A stretch of DNA of 61,370 nt from the NCBI GenBank assembly GCA_016794345.1, contig JAEUKE010000296.1, positions 1 through 61,370 of the forward strand, read 5' to 3'. The stretch is from Myxococcales bacterium. Its GTDB lineage: Bacteria > Myxococcota_A > Polyangia > Polyangiales > Polyangiaceae. Below the pieces are notes generated by a model. That model saw only the letters and a program-made list of their open reading frames with translations, did not search any database and had not been told where the DNA came from. Shown here piece by piece: positions 17,207 to 25,095 of this stretch; within the stretch, counting starts at the first letter, position 1, and each line of letters begins with the position of its first letter. The position numbers and the translations under genes were made by a program.

Positions 17207-17548
17207 ATGCTCAACGACCAGCAGATCGACGCCCTCGCGGACAAGCTCAACGCCAAGCTCGATATCCCTCTCGCCGGTGAGGGCACCGAGAAGCAGATCC
17301 TCACGACAGCTCTGCAGCAGCTGAACAAGGTGCTCGCGGGCCAGCTCGGGGAAGAGCTCCGCGCGACGATCGGACCGCTCGTCGACGGCAGCGCGAGCGG
17401 GGAGGAGGCGGCTCGTCTGCGGACCCAGGCCGTCGATCTGCTCAACAAGAAGGTCAACCTGCCGGTGGTCGGCGAAGAGACCGAGGCGAAGCTGCTCGGA
17501 CCGGTGGTGGACGGCATCGTCGACGTGCTGCGCAAGAACGTCGGCTGA
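17207..17548 (+). CDS. Small hypothetical helical protein
   Basis: A 113-residue protein starting MLNDQQIDALADKLNAKLDI. It has two copies of a similar pattern: AKLDIPLAGEGTEKQILTTAL (residues 16-36) and KKVNLPVVGEETEAKLLGPVV (about 83-103), so it looks like an internal duplication joined by a helical middle. There is no signal peptide or Cys. A TAACCT hexamer nine bases ahead of the ATG (17192-17197) could be a -10 element, which would make this a separate, nearly leaderless transcript rather than part of the pirin operon. Family not recognised. Confidence 0.7.
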   Translation: MLNDQQIDALADKLNAKLDIPLAGEGTEKQILTTALQQLNKVLAGQLGEELRATIGPLVDGSASGEEAARLRTQAVDLLNKKVNLPVVGEETEAKLLGPVVDGIVDVLRKNVG

Positions 17549-17553
17549 GCCGC

Positions 17554-18048
17554 TCAGACCTCGGCGCGCTCGAGCCAGTGCGGGTTCTTGACGGTACCGT
17601 CATATTTGGTGCCGGTCTTGAACTGCTCGAGCGCGCCGCCCTTGGCCAGCTCGCGCGTGCGCGCGAGCAAGGCGGTCGTCTGGTGAGCGGACAAGGGGAT
17701 GAATCCCTTCCCCATGCGGATCGCCTGATCGAGCACCTCGACCGTGTCGCAGCCGGTGATGATCACCGAGGCGGGGAGGCTCAGCGCGTAACGCAGGCAC
17801 TCCGCCGCGGCCACCTTGCCGCTCGCCAGGATGTCGCCGCCGCAGAGCGCCTTCATCCCGAGGGGGGCGATGCCCTTCGAGATCAAGATGGGCAGCACCT
17901 TGGCCTCGAAGCTCTGGAAATGGTGATCGAGGACGTTCAGCGGCAGCTGGACGGCGTCGAACCGGAAGCCGTGCGCGTCCGCCTCGTCGAGCATCGCGAG
18001 GTGGATGTCCGGATCCTTGTGGCCGGTGAAGCCGATGAAGCGCAGCCG
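17554..18048 (-). pseudogene. 5'-truncated aldo/keto reductase
   Basis: The minus-strand frame ending at 17554 encodes about 162 residues typical of the C-terminal half of an aldo/keto reductase: RFIGFTGHKDPDIHLAMLD, FDAVQLPLNVLDHHFQSFE, VLPILISKGIAPLGMKAL and ASVIITGCDTVEVLDQA. Homology stops at about 18048, in the middle of the barrel, and the frame continues into unrelated DNA that is the start of the next gene on the other strand. No start codon lies at the break. The first half with the catalytic Tyr is missing, so this is a remnant. The break abuts the lipoprotein gene at 18176, which suggests a rearrangement. Confidence 0.8.
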
Positions 18049-18175
18049 GTTGCCAGAATGGCAGGGGCGGGCGTCGCCAGGCTCGGTGCCGTGCCAAAGC
18101 TTCTCGCCACGCGCTCCTTGTCGCGCCCGGCGCAGCGGGATCTCGCGTGGCACCTGCCTTGCACCGGACACCTCG

Positions 18176-19441
18176 ATGCTTCCGCGGATTGTCTTGCTCC
18201 TCGCGCTCGTGCACGCGCTCGCGTTTGCCGTTGCCTGCTCGGGCGAGACGGCGGCGTTCGAGCCACCCACGCAAGACGAGCTCGATATCGACGCGCTCGT
18301 CGCGGGTGCGGAGTCGGGCGCGCTCACGAGCGTGGACGATCTGCTCCTCGCGCTCCCGGCCGAGCAGAGGGCGAGCGTCGTGCTCCTCGAACGCACGAAG
18401 AGCCTGCACCGCGCCGACGTGGAGCACCCGCGCGCGATCTTCTTCGGGCCCGACGCGCGGCTCGTCGTGGCGGTGAGCACCGACCCGGAGGATCCCCGCT
18501 ACGAGACGGCCGAGCTGATGGAGCAGGACGAGGAGAGCGGCGAGTTTCGGCTGGCCGCCATCACCTTCCGCGAGGAGGGCGCGACGGTCGAAGGAGACGC
18601 AGGATGCACGCGCTGTCACGGCCAGACGCCGCGGCCGATCTGGGGCGGGTATCCGGTCTGGCCCGGCGCGTTCGGTGAGGAGGACAACGAGCTGACGGCC
18701 GAGCAACGGCGCGTGCTCGAGGACGCCTCCGACTCGGGCTCTCGCCTTCGCTTCGCGCGGGAGTCGCTCGGAGCGGGCTATTCACTCGCAGCGCGGAGCT
18801 ACGGTTACCCCAACACCAGCTTCAACTTCGAGCTCGGTCCGCGGGTGGCCACGTGGATCGTCGAGCGGGCGCGCGAGTCGGCGCGCTTCGAGCGGTTCGC
18901 GCCGGCGCTCGTCGCACTGCCCCAGTGCTCCTACGTGGACGACGAGCGTGTTCGTGGCGTCGTGAGCGCGATGCGCAGCGCCGTCGAGGCCGAAGGCTTG
19001 GGCTCCTCCGGGTACGATTGGGAGGCGATCTACGATCTCTGGGGCCTCGACCTCGCGCGGGACTTCGCCGTCGAGTCGCGGGTCGATCAGGTGTCGGTCT
19101 CGCCCGACGCGCAGCTCGCGCTGTGGAACAGCGGCGCCGCTTACCTGGACGACCTCGTCAGGTTCCTCGTGCTCGACAAGCTCGCCGCGTCCGACGCCGC
19201 GCTCGAGACCATCCTCGCTCCGGCGAGCGCCGCGCGGTCGGACCTCCTCCTCTACGGCTGGCAGCTCGCTGGCGCGCAGCGCGCCGCGGCGCTGGCCGAC
19301 CCCGATACCTACGCTCGCGCGGAGATCGATCCCGAGGCGCGTGTCCTCTCGGCCGCGCTCGGGGAGATCGACGCGCCGAGCGAAGCGCGCGTGGCGTTTT
19401 GCCTTCGCCTCGGCGAGCTCTGGGAAGCTCGCCGGCGCTGA
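18176..19441 (+). CDS. Lipoprotein with a single CxxCH haem-binding motif
   Basis: A 421-residue protein from the ATG at 18176 (MLPRIVLLLALVHALAFAVAC, lipobox AVAC). One c-type haem motif CTRCH lies at residues 144-148, followed by GQTPRPIWGGYPVWPG, whose PRPIWG stretch is a common companion of this motif in deltaproteobacterial envelope cytochromes. The remainder is helical and acidic with no second haem motif. A surface electron-transfer or peroxidase-like role is possible, but a haem axial ligand cannot be identified with confidence. It ends two bases from the convergent malic enzyme gene. Its start lies next to the truncated aldo/keto reductase. Confidence 0.72.
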   Translation: MLPRIVLLLALVHALAFAVACSGETAAFEPPTQDELDIDALVAGAESGALTSVDDLLLALPAEQRASVVLLERTKSLHRADVEHPRAIFFGPDARLVVAVSTDPEDPRYETAELMEQDEESGEFRLAAITFREEGATVEGDAGCTRCHGQTPRPIWGGYPVWPGAFGEEDNELTAEQRRVLEDASDSGSRLRFARESLGAGYSLAARSYGYPNTSFNFELGPRVATWIVERARESARFERFAPALVALPQCSYVDDERVRGVVSAMRSAVEAEGLGSSGYDWEAIYDLWGLDLARDFAVESRVDQVSVSPDAQLALWNSGAAYLDDLVRFLVLDKLAASDAALETILAPASAARSDLLLYGWQLAGAQRAAALADPDTYARAEIDPEARVLSAALGEIDAPSEARVAFCLRLGELWEARRR

Positions 19442-19443
19442 CC

Positions 19444-21144
19444 TCAGACCGGCTCGAGCTCCGGGTAATCCGGGAACCACATCTCGTCGACGACCGCTCG
19501 ATCGATCTCGGCGTCGGGGATGGCGCGGCCGAGGCCCCGGTCGCGCGCTTCTCGGACGACGGCCGCCGCGACGCGCGCGGTGACGTCTCGCAGCTCCGAG
19601 AGCGGGGGGAAGAGCGCGCCTTCTCCGAGATCCGCTTCGGATACCGAGGCGGCGAGCTCGCGCGCGGCGACCGTGAACATGGAGTCGGTCACGCGGCTGG
19701 CCTGGGCCACGAGCGCGCCGAGCCCGACACCGGGGAAGACGTAGACGTTGTTCGCTTGAGAGAAACGATGGCGCCGGTCCTTGTGGGTCACGGCTTCGAA
19801 CGGGCTGCCGGTCGCGACGAGCGCGCGGCCGTCGGACCAGGTGATGACGTCGGCCGGGGTCGCCTCGCTCTTGCTCGTGGGGTTCGAGAGCGGAAAGATC
19901 GCGGGGGCTTCGGTGCTGCGCACCATCGCCTCGACGACCTCGCGACCGAACACGCCGGGTTGGCCGGAGGTGCCGATGAGGACGCTGGCCTGGAGCTTGG
20001 TGATGACTGTGGGCAGGTCGGCCGAGGGCGAGAGCCCGAGCGATCCGACGAGATCGCGCGGCCAGGCGAACTCGTCTTTGTGCGGCTCTCCTCCCGTGTT
20101 GCCTTCGACGAGGAGCCCTTTGCTGTCGAGCACGGCGATACGACGAACCAGATCGTCTCCGGTGACTCCTTCGCGACCGAACGCGTCGCGCAGCTGCCTC
20201 GCGATGCCGACGCCCGCGGCGCCTGCGCCGAGGATGACGACGCGCTGGCGCTCGAACGGCTCTCGCCTGGCTCGGCACGCCGCCATGACGCCGGCGAGCG
20301 CGACGGCGGCGGTCCCTTGGATGTCGTCGTTGAACGAGGGGAGCCGATCGACGTGCCGCTCCAGCAGGCGGAACGCGTTTCCTTTCTTGAAGTCCTCCCA
20401 CTGGACGAGCGCGCGAGGGAAACACCGCTTCACGGCTTCGACGAACTCGTCGAGGAGCTCGTCGTAGGCGGCTCCTCGGAGCCGGCGGTGCCGGTACCCG
20501 ATGTACAGATCGTCCTCCAGGAGGTCCTCGTTGTCGGTCCCCACGTCGAGGCTGATCGGCAGGGTCTGCGAGGGGTGGATGCCGGCGGCGGCCGTGTAGA
20601 GCGCGAGCTTGCCGATGGGGATCCCGATGCCGCCCGCCCCCTGATCGCCGAGGCCGAGGATGCGTTCGTTGTCGGTCGCCACGATGAGGCGGATCTCCTG
20701 GCCTGCGGCCGTCGCCAGCACCTCTGCGATCCGACCCTTGTGCTCCGGAGTGATCCAGACGCCGCGGGCCCGACGGAAGATACGGCTGTACTTCTGGCAC
20801 GCCTCGCCGACGGTGGGCGTGTACACGACCGGCATCAGCTCGTCCGTGTGCTGGACGAGCAGGCGATAGAAGAGCGTCTCGTTGCGGTCCTGCAGGGCGG
20901 CCATGCCGATGTACCGCTCGAGCGGCTCGGCCTTCCGGGTGATGCTCTCGTAGGCCCGACGGGCCTGCTGGTCGATGGAGAGGATGGTGCTCGGGAGGAT
21001 GCCGTCGAGGCCGAAGACGCGGCGCTCTTCGCGGGTGAAAGCCGTGCCCTTGTTGAGGAGCGGGACCGAGAGCAGGGAGCGTCCTCGCTGCGGCACGCGC
21101 ACGTGGACGCGCCTCGAAGACTGCTCGAAACTGACGCGAGACAT
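19444..21144 (-). CDS. maeA: NAD-dependent malic enzyme
   Basis: A 566-residue protein from the ATG at 21144, the normal length for the SfcA/MaeA type. Motifs in order: LNKGTAFTREER near the N-terminus, VVYTPTVGEACQKYS with the catalytic Tyr, RILGLGDQGAGGIGIPIGKL, FNDDIQGTAAVALAG with metal-binding acidic residues, the Rossmann motif VVILGAGAAGVGIA, and FPLSNPTSKSEATP. It oxidatively decarboxylates malate to pyruvate, feeding the pyruvate/TCA node. The longer frame to 21327 adds unrelated residues. A TAGGCT hexamer (21152-21157, minus strand) lies seven bases ahead of the ATG, a likely leaderless -10. Confidence 0.95.
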   Translation of the reverse strand: MSRVSFEQSSRRVHVRVPQRGRSLLSVPLLNKGTAFTREERRVFGLDGILPSTILSIDQQARRAYESITRKAEPLERYIGMAALQDRNETLFYRLLVQHTDELMPVVYTPTVGEACQKYSRIFRRARGVWITPEHKGRIAEVLATAAGQEIRLIVATDNERILGLGDQGAGGIGIPIGKLALYTAAAGIHPSQTLPISLDVGTDNEDLLEDDLYIGYRHRRLRGAAYDELLDEFVEAVKRCFPRALVQWEDFKKGNAFRLLERHVDRLPSFNDDIQGTAAVALAGVMAACRARREPFERQRVVILGAGAAGVGIARQLRDAFGREGVTGDDLVRRIAVLDSKGLLVEGNTGGEPHKDEFAWPRDLVGSLGLSPSADLPTVITKLQASVLIGTSGQPGVFGREVVEAMVRSTEAPAIFPLSNPTSKSEATPADVITWSDGRALVATGSPFEAVTHKDRRHRFSQANNVYVFPGVGLGALVAQASRVTDSMFTVAARELAASVSEADLGEGALFPPLSELRDVTARVAAAVVREARDRGLGRAIPDAEIDRAVVDEMWFPDYPELEPV

Positions 21145-21296
21145 GGCGGGTAGCCTACCCCAAACGTCCGCGGAAAGTCGCTCGCTCGGCCCCGTTCGCC
21201 GTCGCGTCGCAACGCGGCCTCGGTGTGGCACGGAGCACCAATTTGGCGCGTGACAGCTGGAGAATCCGCCGTCGTCCATGCGTACGACGAGCATCC

Positions 21297-22037
21297 ATGC
21301 GTTTCCGCTATCTTTCCTTCCCGCCAATCGCAGCTCTCCTCCTGTCTCTCCTCGCGCCCGGTGTCGCCCGCGCCGGTGACGACGAGGACATCGACGACGA
21401 CGGCGCCCCGAGCGCTCGAGCCGAGGGAGAGGAGCAGGAGGCGAAGCGCAAGCCGAAGAAGAAGTCGAAGCTCGAGACCGACGACGAGGCTGACGACGCC
21501 GAAGACGTCGACGCGGCCGGAGGCAACATGGAACGAGACGGCGCCCGGTTTCGCGGCGGCGTGTCGGTCGAAGGTGGCGTCCTCGCCATCCCCGACTCCA
21601 GCCTGACGATGGGGGCCGTCGGCGTGCAGGGGCAGGTGGGCGCGCAGATCAACCACCTCGTCGGGGTCTACTGGGTCCCCAGCTTGGACATCCTGGTCGG
21701 CCCCGCGGGCGGCGTGAACGTGGCCAGCGCGGTGCTTGTGGACTTCACCATCATCGACATGATCTCGATCGGCGTCGGCCCCGACGTCGGCGCGTTCGCG
21801 GCCATCGGGACGAACAAGCTCGCGTCCGGAGCGAACTACGGCGCTCGCCTCCACTTCGCGGTTCACCCCGTCTTCGGACGGGGGGATGACGGGATCCGTC
21901 GCAAGGCGTTCTCGATCGGGCTCGAGTCGCGTTTCCTCGGCGGGCCCGTCGTCACGGCCAGCACCACCGACGCCGACGCCACGCTCACCGGCTTCATCGT
22001 CCAGCCGATGCTGACCGTCGGCTACACCGCCATGTAG
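21297..22037 (+). CDS. Probable outer-membrane protein
   Basis: A 246-residue protein starting MRFRYLSFPPIAALLLSLLA with cleavage near ARAGDDED. A highly charged stretch follows (acidic plus the basic EAKRKPKKKSKL, residues 31-70). The C-terminal 170 residues are beta-rich with alternating pattern (RFRGGVSVEGGVLAIP, GQVGAQINHLVGVYWVP, ARLHFAVHPVFGRG, GFIVQPMLTVGYTAM), typical of a small outer-membrane barrel ending with a hydrophobic terminal strand. The ATG at 21297 is chosen because it begins at the signal peptide. Function unknown. Confidence 0.7.
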   Translation: MRFRYLSFPPIAALLLSLLAPGVARAGDDEDIDDDGAPSARAEGEEQEAKRKPKKKSKLETDDEADDAEDVDAAGGNMERDGARFRGGVSVEGGVLAIPDSSLTMGAVGVQGQVGAQINHLVGVYWVPSLDILVGPAGGVNVASAVLVDFTIIDMISIGVGPDVGAFAAIGTNKLASGANYGARLHFAVHPVFGRGDDGIRRKAFSIGLESRFLGGPVVTASTTDADATLTGFIVQPMLTVGYTAM

Positions 22038-22049
22038 CTCCGGCGCGGG

Positions 22050-22646
22050 TCAACGAGCTCGCTCGTACGTACCGATGGTCTCGCCGAAGGCCACGATGTC
22101 GTCGTGGAGCAGGGAGTAGAGCTCGTTCCTGTCGGGCGGATTGGCCAGCTCCAGCGGCTTTCGCAAGGCGAAGAGCTGGAAGTGGTAGTGGTGCACGCCG
22201 TGGCCGATGGGAGGCGACGGCCCATCGTAGGCGCATCGTCTCTTGCCGTTTACGCCCTGCTTCATCCCCGGCTTCATCCCCGCTCCCTCCACCACGGCCC
22301 AGGTCTCCGGTAGCCCCGCGGGCAGCTCGGTCGTGGTCGGAGGAATGCGGTAGACGATCCAATGGACGAACGGCTTCGGCAGCGGGGCGTCCGAGTCCTC
22401 ACAGACGAGCACGAGCTCGCGCGCCGTGGCAGGGATGGAGCCCCACGACAGCGCGGGTGACACGTTGTCGCCGTCCGCCGTGCATCGCTGGGGCATGGGG
22501 CCGCCTTGCACGAAATCGGGGCTCGAGATGTTCATCCACGGGAAGTCCGAGGTCCGGAGCCGCGTTCGAAGCAGCCTGCCTTCTCCCGCCCGAACCGGAT
22601 GTAGCGCTCGACCGATTCCCGAGACCAGATCCCGCAGAACACTCAT
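22050..22646 (-). CDS. YbhB/YbcL family PEBP (Raf kinase inhibitor-like) protein
   Basis: A 198-residue protein from the ATG at 22646. PEBP landmarks are present: ISSPDF near the N-terminus, CTADGDNVSPALSW, LVCEDSDAPLPKPFVHWIVY (the DPDAP-like and HW ligand-site segment) and GHGVHHYHFQLFAL near the end. These residues line the small anion or phospholipid head-group pocket of the family. The N-terminal 30 residues are longer than usual and basic. Bacterial members have no settled function. It is convergent with the barrel gene. Confidence 0.9.
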   Translation of the reverse strand: MSVLRDLVSGIGRALHPVRAGEGRLLRTRLRTSDFPWMNISSPDFVQGGPMPQRCTADGDNVSPALSWGSIPATARELVLVCEDSDAPLPKPFVHWIVYRIPPTTTELPAGLPETWAVVEGAGMKPGMKQGVNGKRRCAYDGPSPPIGHGVHHYHFQLFALRKPLELANPPDRNELYSLLHDDIVAFGETIGTYERAR

Positions 22647-22675
22647 GACGGAATCGTCACTGCAGGAGCCGTGCC

Positions 22676-22798
22676 TCAGCCCTTCCCGGCGCCGACCACC
22701 GGCGACCACGAAGGCGGATCACTGGCGGGGAAGGACTCGTCCGAGGACTCGTCGACGTCGGGGGTGGGTACCGCTCCAGAGTGCCACGTGAGCAGCAA
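22676..22798 (-). CDS. Short ORF with SFPASDPPSW motif
   Basis: The last 31 residues of this minus-strand frame (VPTPDVDESSDESFPASDPPSW and on) match a widespread short hypothetical protein pattern, S-x-D/E-S-FPASDPPSW, seen at the ends of small stress-associated proteins in many bacteria. The start is uncertain. A TTG at 22798 gives 40 residues, while the first ATG in frame (22900) overlaps the divergent VOC gene. It may be a genuine tiny protein or the remnant of a larger one. Confidence 0.4.
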   Translation of the reverse strand: MLLTWHSGAVPTPDVDESSDESFPASDPPSWSPVVGAGKG

Positions 22799-22872
22799 CG
22801 CACGTGCCGCGATCACGCGGCCGGCGACGCGTGACGTTGAGGGCGGAGCGCCGTTCGTGAGACGCTCGGCGC

Positions 22873-23304
22873 ATGGACTCGCGCGCACCCTCCGCTCCAT
22901 TTCACCTCGCGTTTCCCGTCGACGACCTCGAGGCGGCGAGGAGGTTTTATGTCGGGCTGCTCGGGTGTCGGGTGGGCCGAGAAGACGTTCGATGGATCGA
23001 CTTCGACTTCTTCGGTCACCAGATCACCGCGCACCTCGTCGACGTCGACGCCTCGACCGCGGCATCCAACCCGGTGGACGGAGATGACGTCCCTGTCAGG
23101 CATTTCGGTGTGATCCTCCCCTGGGAGGCGTGGCACGAGCTCGCCGAGCGCCTCCGCGCGGCTGGCGCTGGATTCGTCATCGCGCCTCGCATTCGGTTCG
23201 TGGGACAGGTCGGCGAGCAGGCGACCTTCTTCCTCCGCGATCCGGCGGGGAACGCGCTCGAGATGAAGTCCTTCAAGGACCCGGCGCGGATCTTCGCTCG
23301 CTGA
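22873..23304 (+). CDS. VOC family (glyoxalase/dioxygenase fold) protein
   Basis: A 143-residue protein with one VOC module pair: PFHLAFPVDDLEAARRFYVGLLGC at the N-terminus (first metal His12-like position), DFDFFGHQITAHLV, RHFGVILPWEAWHELAERLRAAG and FFLRDPAGNALEMKSF with the C-terminal metal Glu. This is the normal length of a single-subunit VOC protein. The reaction cannot be deduced; relatives include glyoxalases, fosfomycin-resistance-type enzymes and ring-cleaving dioxygenases, but no thiol-transferase signature is evident. Convergent with the parvulin gene. Confidence 0.85.
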   Translation: MDSRAPSAPFHLAFPVDDLEAARRFYVGLLGCRVGREDVRWIDFDFFGHQITAHLVDVDASTAASNPVDGDDVPVRHFGVILPWEAWHELAERLRAAGAGFVIAPRIRFVGQVGEQATFFLRDPAGNALEMKSFKDPARIFAR

Positions 23305-23316
23305 GGCGCGCCGGCG

Positions 23317-23814
23317 CTACTGGTTGCGCTTGATCACGTGGAACCCGAAATGGGTCTCCACGACGGGGCTGATCTCGTTCACCTTCAGCGCGAAGGCTGC
23401 GTCCGAGAAGGGTTTGGTCATGCCGTCGCGGGTGAAGGTCCCGACGCTGCCGAGCCGCTCCTTGGATGCGGGGTCGTCCGAGTGCTCCTGGGCGAGCTTG
23501 GCGAAGTCCTCTCCGGCGAGCGCCTTCTTCCGGACCTCTTCGGCGAGCTTCCGGGCTTCTTCCTTCGTGCGCGTCGCCGTGCCGACCTTCGTGCCCTTGT
23601 ACCCGATGAGGACGTGTTGCGCCGCGATGCGCGTGGGCTCCGCGTCGGCGCTCCCCGAGGAAGGAGGCGCCGTCGCGGTCGCGGCCTGGGTCGCGGAGGG
23701 CTGCGGAGCTTGTGTCGCCGCGGCGGTCGCGGACGTCTTGGTCGGCGCCGGCTCGCCCCCGCAAGAGGCCGCGGATAGGGCGAGGAGAAGGGCAGCGAAT
23801 CGAACGGGGCGCAT
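23317..23814 (-). CDS. Lipoprotein peptidyl-prolyl isomerase (parvulin type)
   Basis: A 165-residue protein from the ATG at 23814, with lipoprotein signal (LALSAASC). An Ala/Thr/Pro linker (residues 25-60) precedes one parvulin domain: AQHVLIGYKG, KEEARKLAEEVRKKALAGEDFAKLAQEHSDDPASKERLGSVG-type pattern (split here by positions 80-125), and FALKVNEISPVVETHFGFHVIKRNQ-type ending. These are the hallmarks of PpiC/PrsA isomerases, which assist folding of exported proteins in the periplasm. Compact relative to PrsA because no chaperone lobe is present. Confidence 0.88.
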   Translation of the reverse strand: MRPVRFAALLLALSAASCGGEPAPTKTSATAAATQAPQPSATQAATATAPPSSGSADAEPTRIAAQHVLIGYKGTKVGTATRTKEEARKLAEEVRKKALAGEDFAKLAQEHSDDPASKERLGSVGTFTRDGMTKPFSDAAFALKVNEISPVVETHFGFHVIKRNQ

Positions 23815-23876
23815 GACGACCGTCTGCACCGGACCCGGCGCGGCGTCCACGGGCGGGCTCGGTCGGAGGCGCGGTG

Positions 23877-23882
23877 TATGCT
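23877..23882 (+). promoter_or_regulatory. Candidate -10 (TATGCT) of a leaderless transcript
   Basis: TATGCT ends six bases before the ATG at 23889, so transcription would start at or next to the start codon. Confidence 0.45.
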
Positions 23883-23888
23883 CCGGGC

Positions 23889-24176
23889 ATGTGCCGCAAC
23901 ATCCGGGTCCTGTTGAACTTCGAGCCGCCCACGACCGACGCGGAGATCGAGGCAGCCGCGCTCCAATACGTTCGGAAGGTCAGCGGCACGCGCAAGCCGG
24001 CGAGGGCGAACCAGGAGCTGTTCGACAAGACGATCCAGGAGATCGCGAAGCTCACCCGGACCCTCGTCGACCAGATGGTCGTCACCACCCCCAAGCGGAC
24101 ACGCGAGACCGAGCTCGCCCGCGCGAGGGAAAGGAACGCGAAGCGCTTCGGGCCGCGCGTGGTCGAGGAGACCTGA
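23889..24176 (+). CDS. DUF2277 family protein
   Basis: A 95-residue protein starting MCRNIRVLLNFEPPTTDAEI, a very recognisable beginning of the DUF2277 family, followed by AALQYVRKVSGTRKPARANQ and a C-terminal helix ending KRFGPR. It is small, soluble, helical and basic, and its function is unknown. The ATG at 23889 is fixed by family similarity and by the TATGCT six bases upstream. It stands alone between divergent and tandem lipoprotein genes. Confidence 0.9.
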   Translation: MCRNIRVLLNFEPPTTDAEIEAAALQYVRKVSGTRKPARANQELFDKTIQEIAKLTRTLVDQMVVTTPKRTRETELARARERNAKRFGPRVVEET

Positions 24177-24299
24177 GGCGCGGTCCGCAGAAACGGCGCG
24201 AGTCGGGCGCATTGGTTGCGAGTCAAAGGAGAGCCTCGACGTCGCTTCCACCGCAGACAAGCGGCCCGGTTCCTGCAATCCTGGTGGACGAGGCAAACG

Positions 24300-24812
24300 A
24301 TGGCAGCTCGAATCATCTCGGTCGTCTGCGTTTCTGCTGCCGGTCTCCTGGGCTGCGCGAGCTCCGGCGCCAACCCTGCGGAGCAGCCGCCGGTGGAGCA
24401 GGCATCGACCGAGCCGAAGCCGGCCGCACCGCCCATCGAGAACGCGAGCGCGGCCCCCGTCGCCTGGCAACCGGCACCGATCGTCGGAGCCCCCATCGGC
24501 TCCGAGCTGGTCCCGTCGATTCGGATCGAGAGCGCCGAGGGGATCGACACCGCGCGCGCCAACGCCGCGCTCGGCCGCGCCGCGGCGGCCGCCCGTGAGT
24601 GCGCCGGCGCAGGCACCGTGGTTCATGTCCGCATGAAGTCGGGCTCGGGGAAAAACGACTTCGAGCTCGACCCGAGCACGGTGCTCGATCAGGTTCAGCG
24701 CGGGTGTGTGCTCGACGCGCTCTCGACGGTTCGGTTCTCGAACGAATACCCAGCCGGCGAGCACCTGCGCACGGCGGACCGGTATTCGGTGCAGTTCGTC
24801 CTTTCGTGGTAA
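24300..24812 (+). CDS. Hypothetical lipoprotein
   Basis: A 170-residue protein from the ATG at 24300: MAARIISVVCVSAAGLLGC is a lipoprotein signal with lipobox LLGC. A Pro/Ala/Glu-rich linker (24-65) precedes a compact C-terminal domain of about 100 residues with two cysteines (AARECAGAGTVVHVRMKSGSG and QRGCVLDALSTVRF). The pattern of conserved Cys, then GCV..AL..VRF near the end, resembles the small TonB-C/AgmX-like C-terminal domains common in myxobacterial envelope proteins, but I do not claim the family. Confidence 0.7.
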   Translation: MAARIISVVCVSAAGLLGCASSGANPAEQPPVEQASTEPKPAAPPIENASAAPVAWQPAPIVGAPIGSELVPSIRIESAEGIDTARANAALGRAAAAARECAGAGTVVHVRMKSGSGKNDFELDPSTVLDQVQRGCVLDALSTVRFSNEYPAGEHLRTADRYSVQFVLSW

Positions 24813-24831
24813 TGCGCCCGCGACCGGCCGC

Positions 24832-25068
24832 TCATTGCCGCATCCAGCAGATCTCGTCGCGGCGCTTGCAGACGCCCTCCTCCACCGTCGCCTGCCGATA
24901 GGTCGCTGGCGCCGAGGTCGTGTTGGGCAGGCAGAGCCCTCCGCTCGACTCGCAATCCGGGCTCTTCGGCGCGGCGGGCTCGGCGACGCCCGGCGCTTCT
25001 GCGGGGCCCGCAGAACAGGACAGGATCGTCAGGAAGACGAGGCAGGCGAAGGGGCTGGCGCGGTTCAT
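24832..25068 (-). CDS. Small lipoprotein
   Basis: A 78-residue protein with lipoprotein signal MNRASPFACLVFLTILSC and a short mature part containing four cysteines (DCESSGGLC, VCKRRDEICW). Nothing further can be assigned. It is convergent with the lipoprotein gene ending at 24812 and lies 27 bases downstream of the membrane protein gene on the same strand. Confidence 0.65.
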   Translation of the reverse strand: MNRASPFACLVFLTILSCSAGPAEAPGVAEPAAPKSPDCESSGGLCLPNTTSAPATYRQATVEEGVCKRRDEICWMRQ

Positions 25069-25095
25069 GGGGCGAGCGCCAGCATAGCCGCAGTC

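Noticed and set aside
22676..22900. 74-residue version of the SFPASDPPSW protein
   Set aside because: Its start overlaps the start of the VOC gene on the other strand; only the C-terminal 31-40 residues look genuine.
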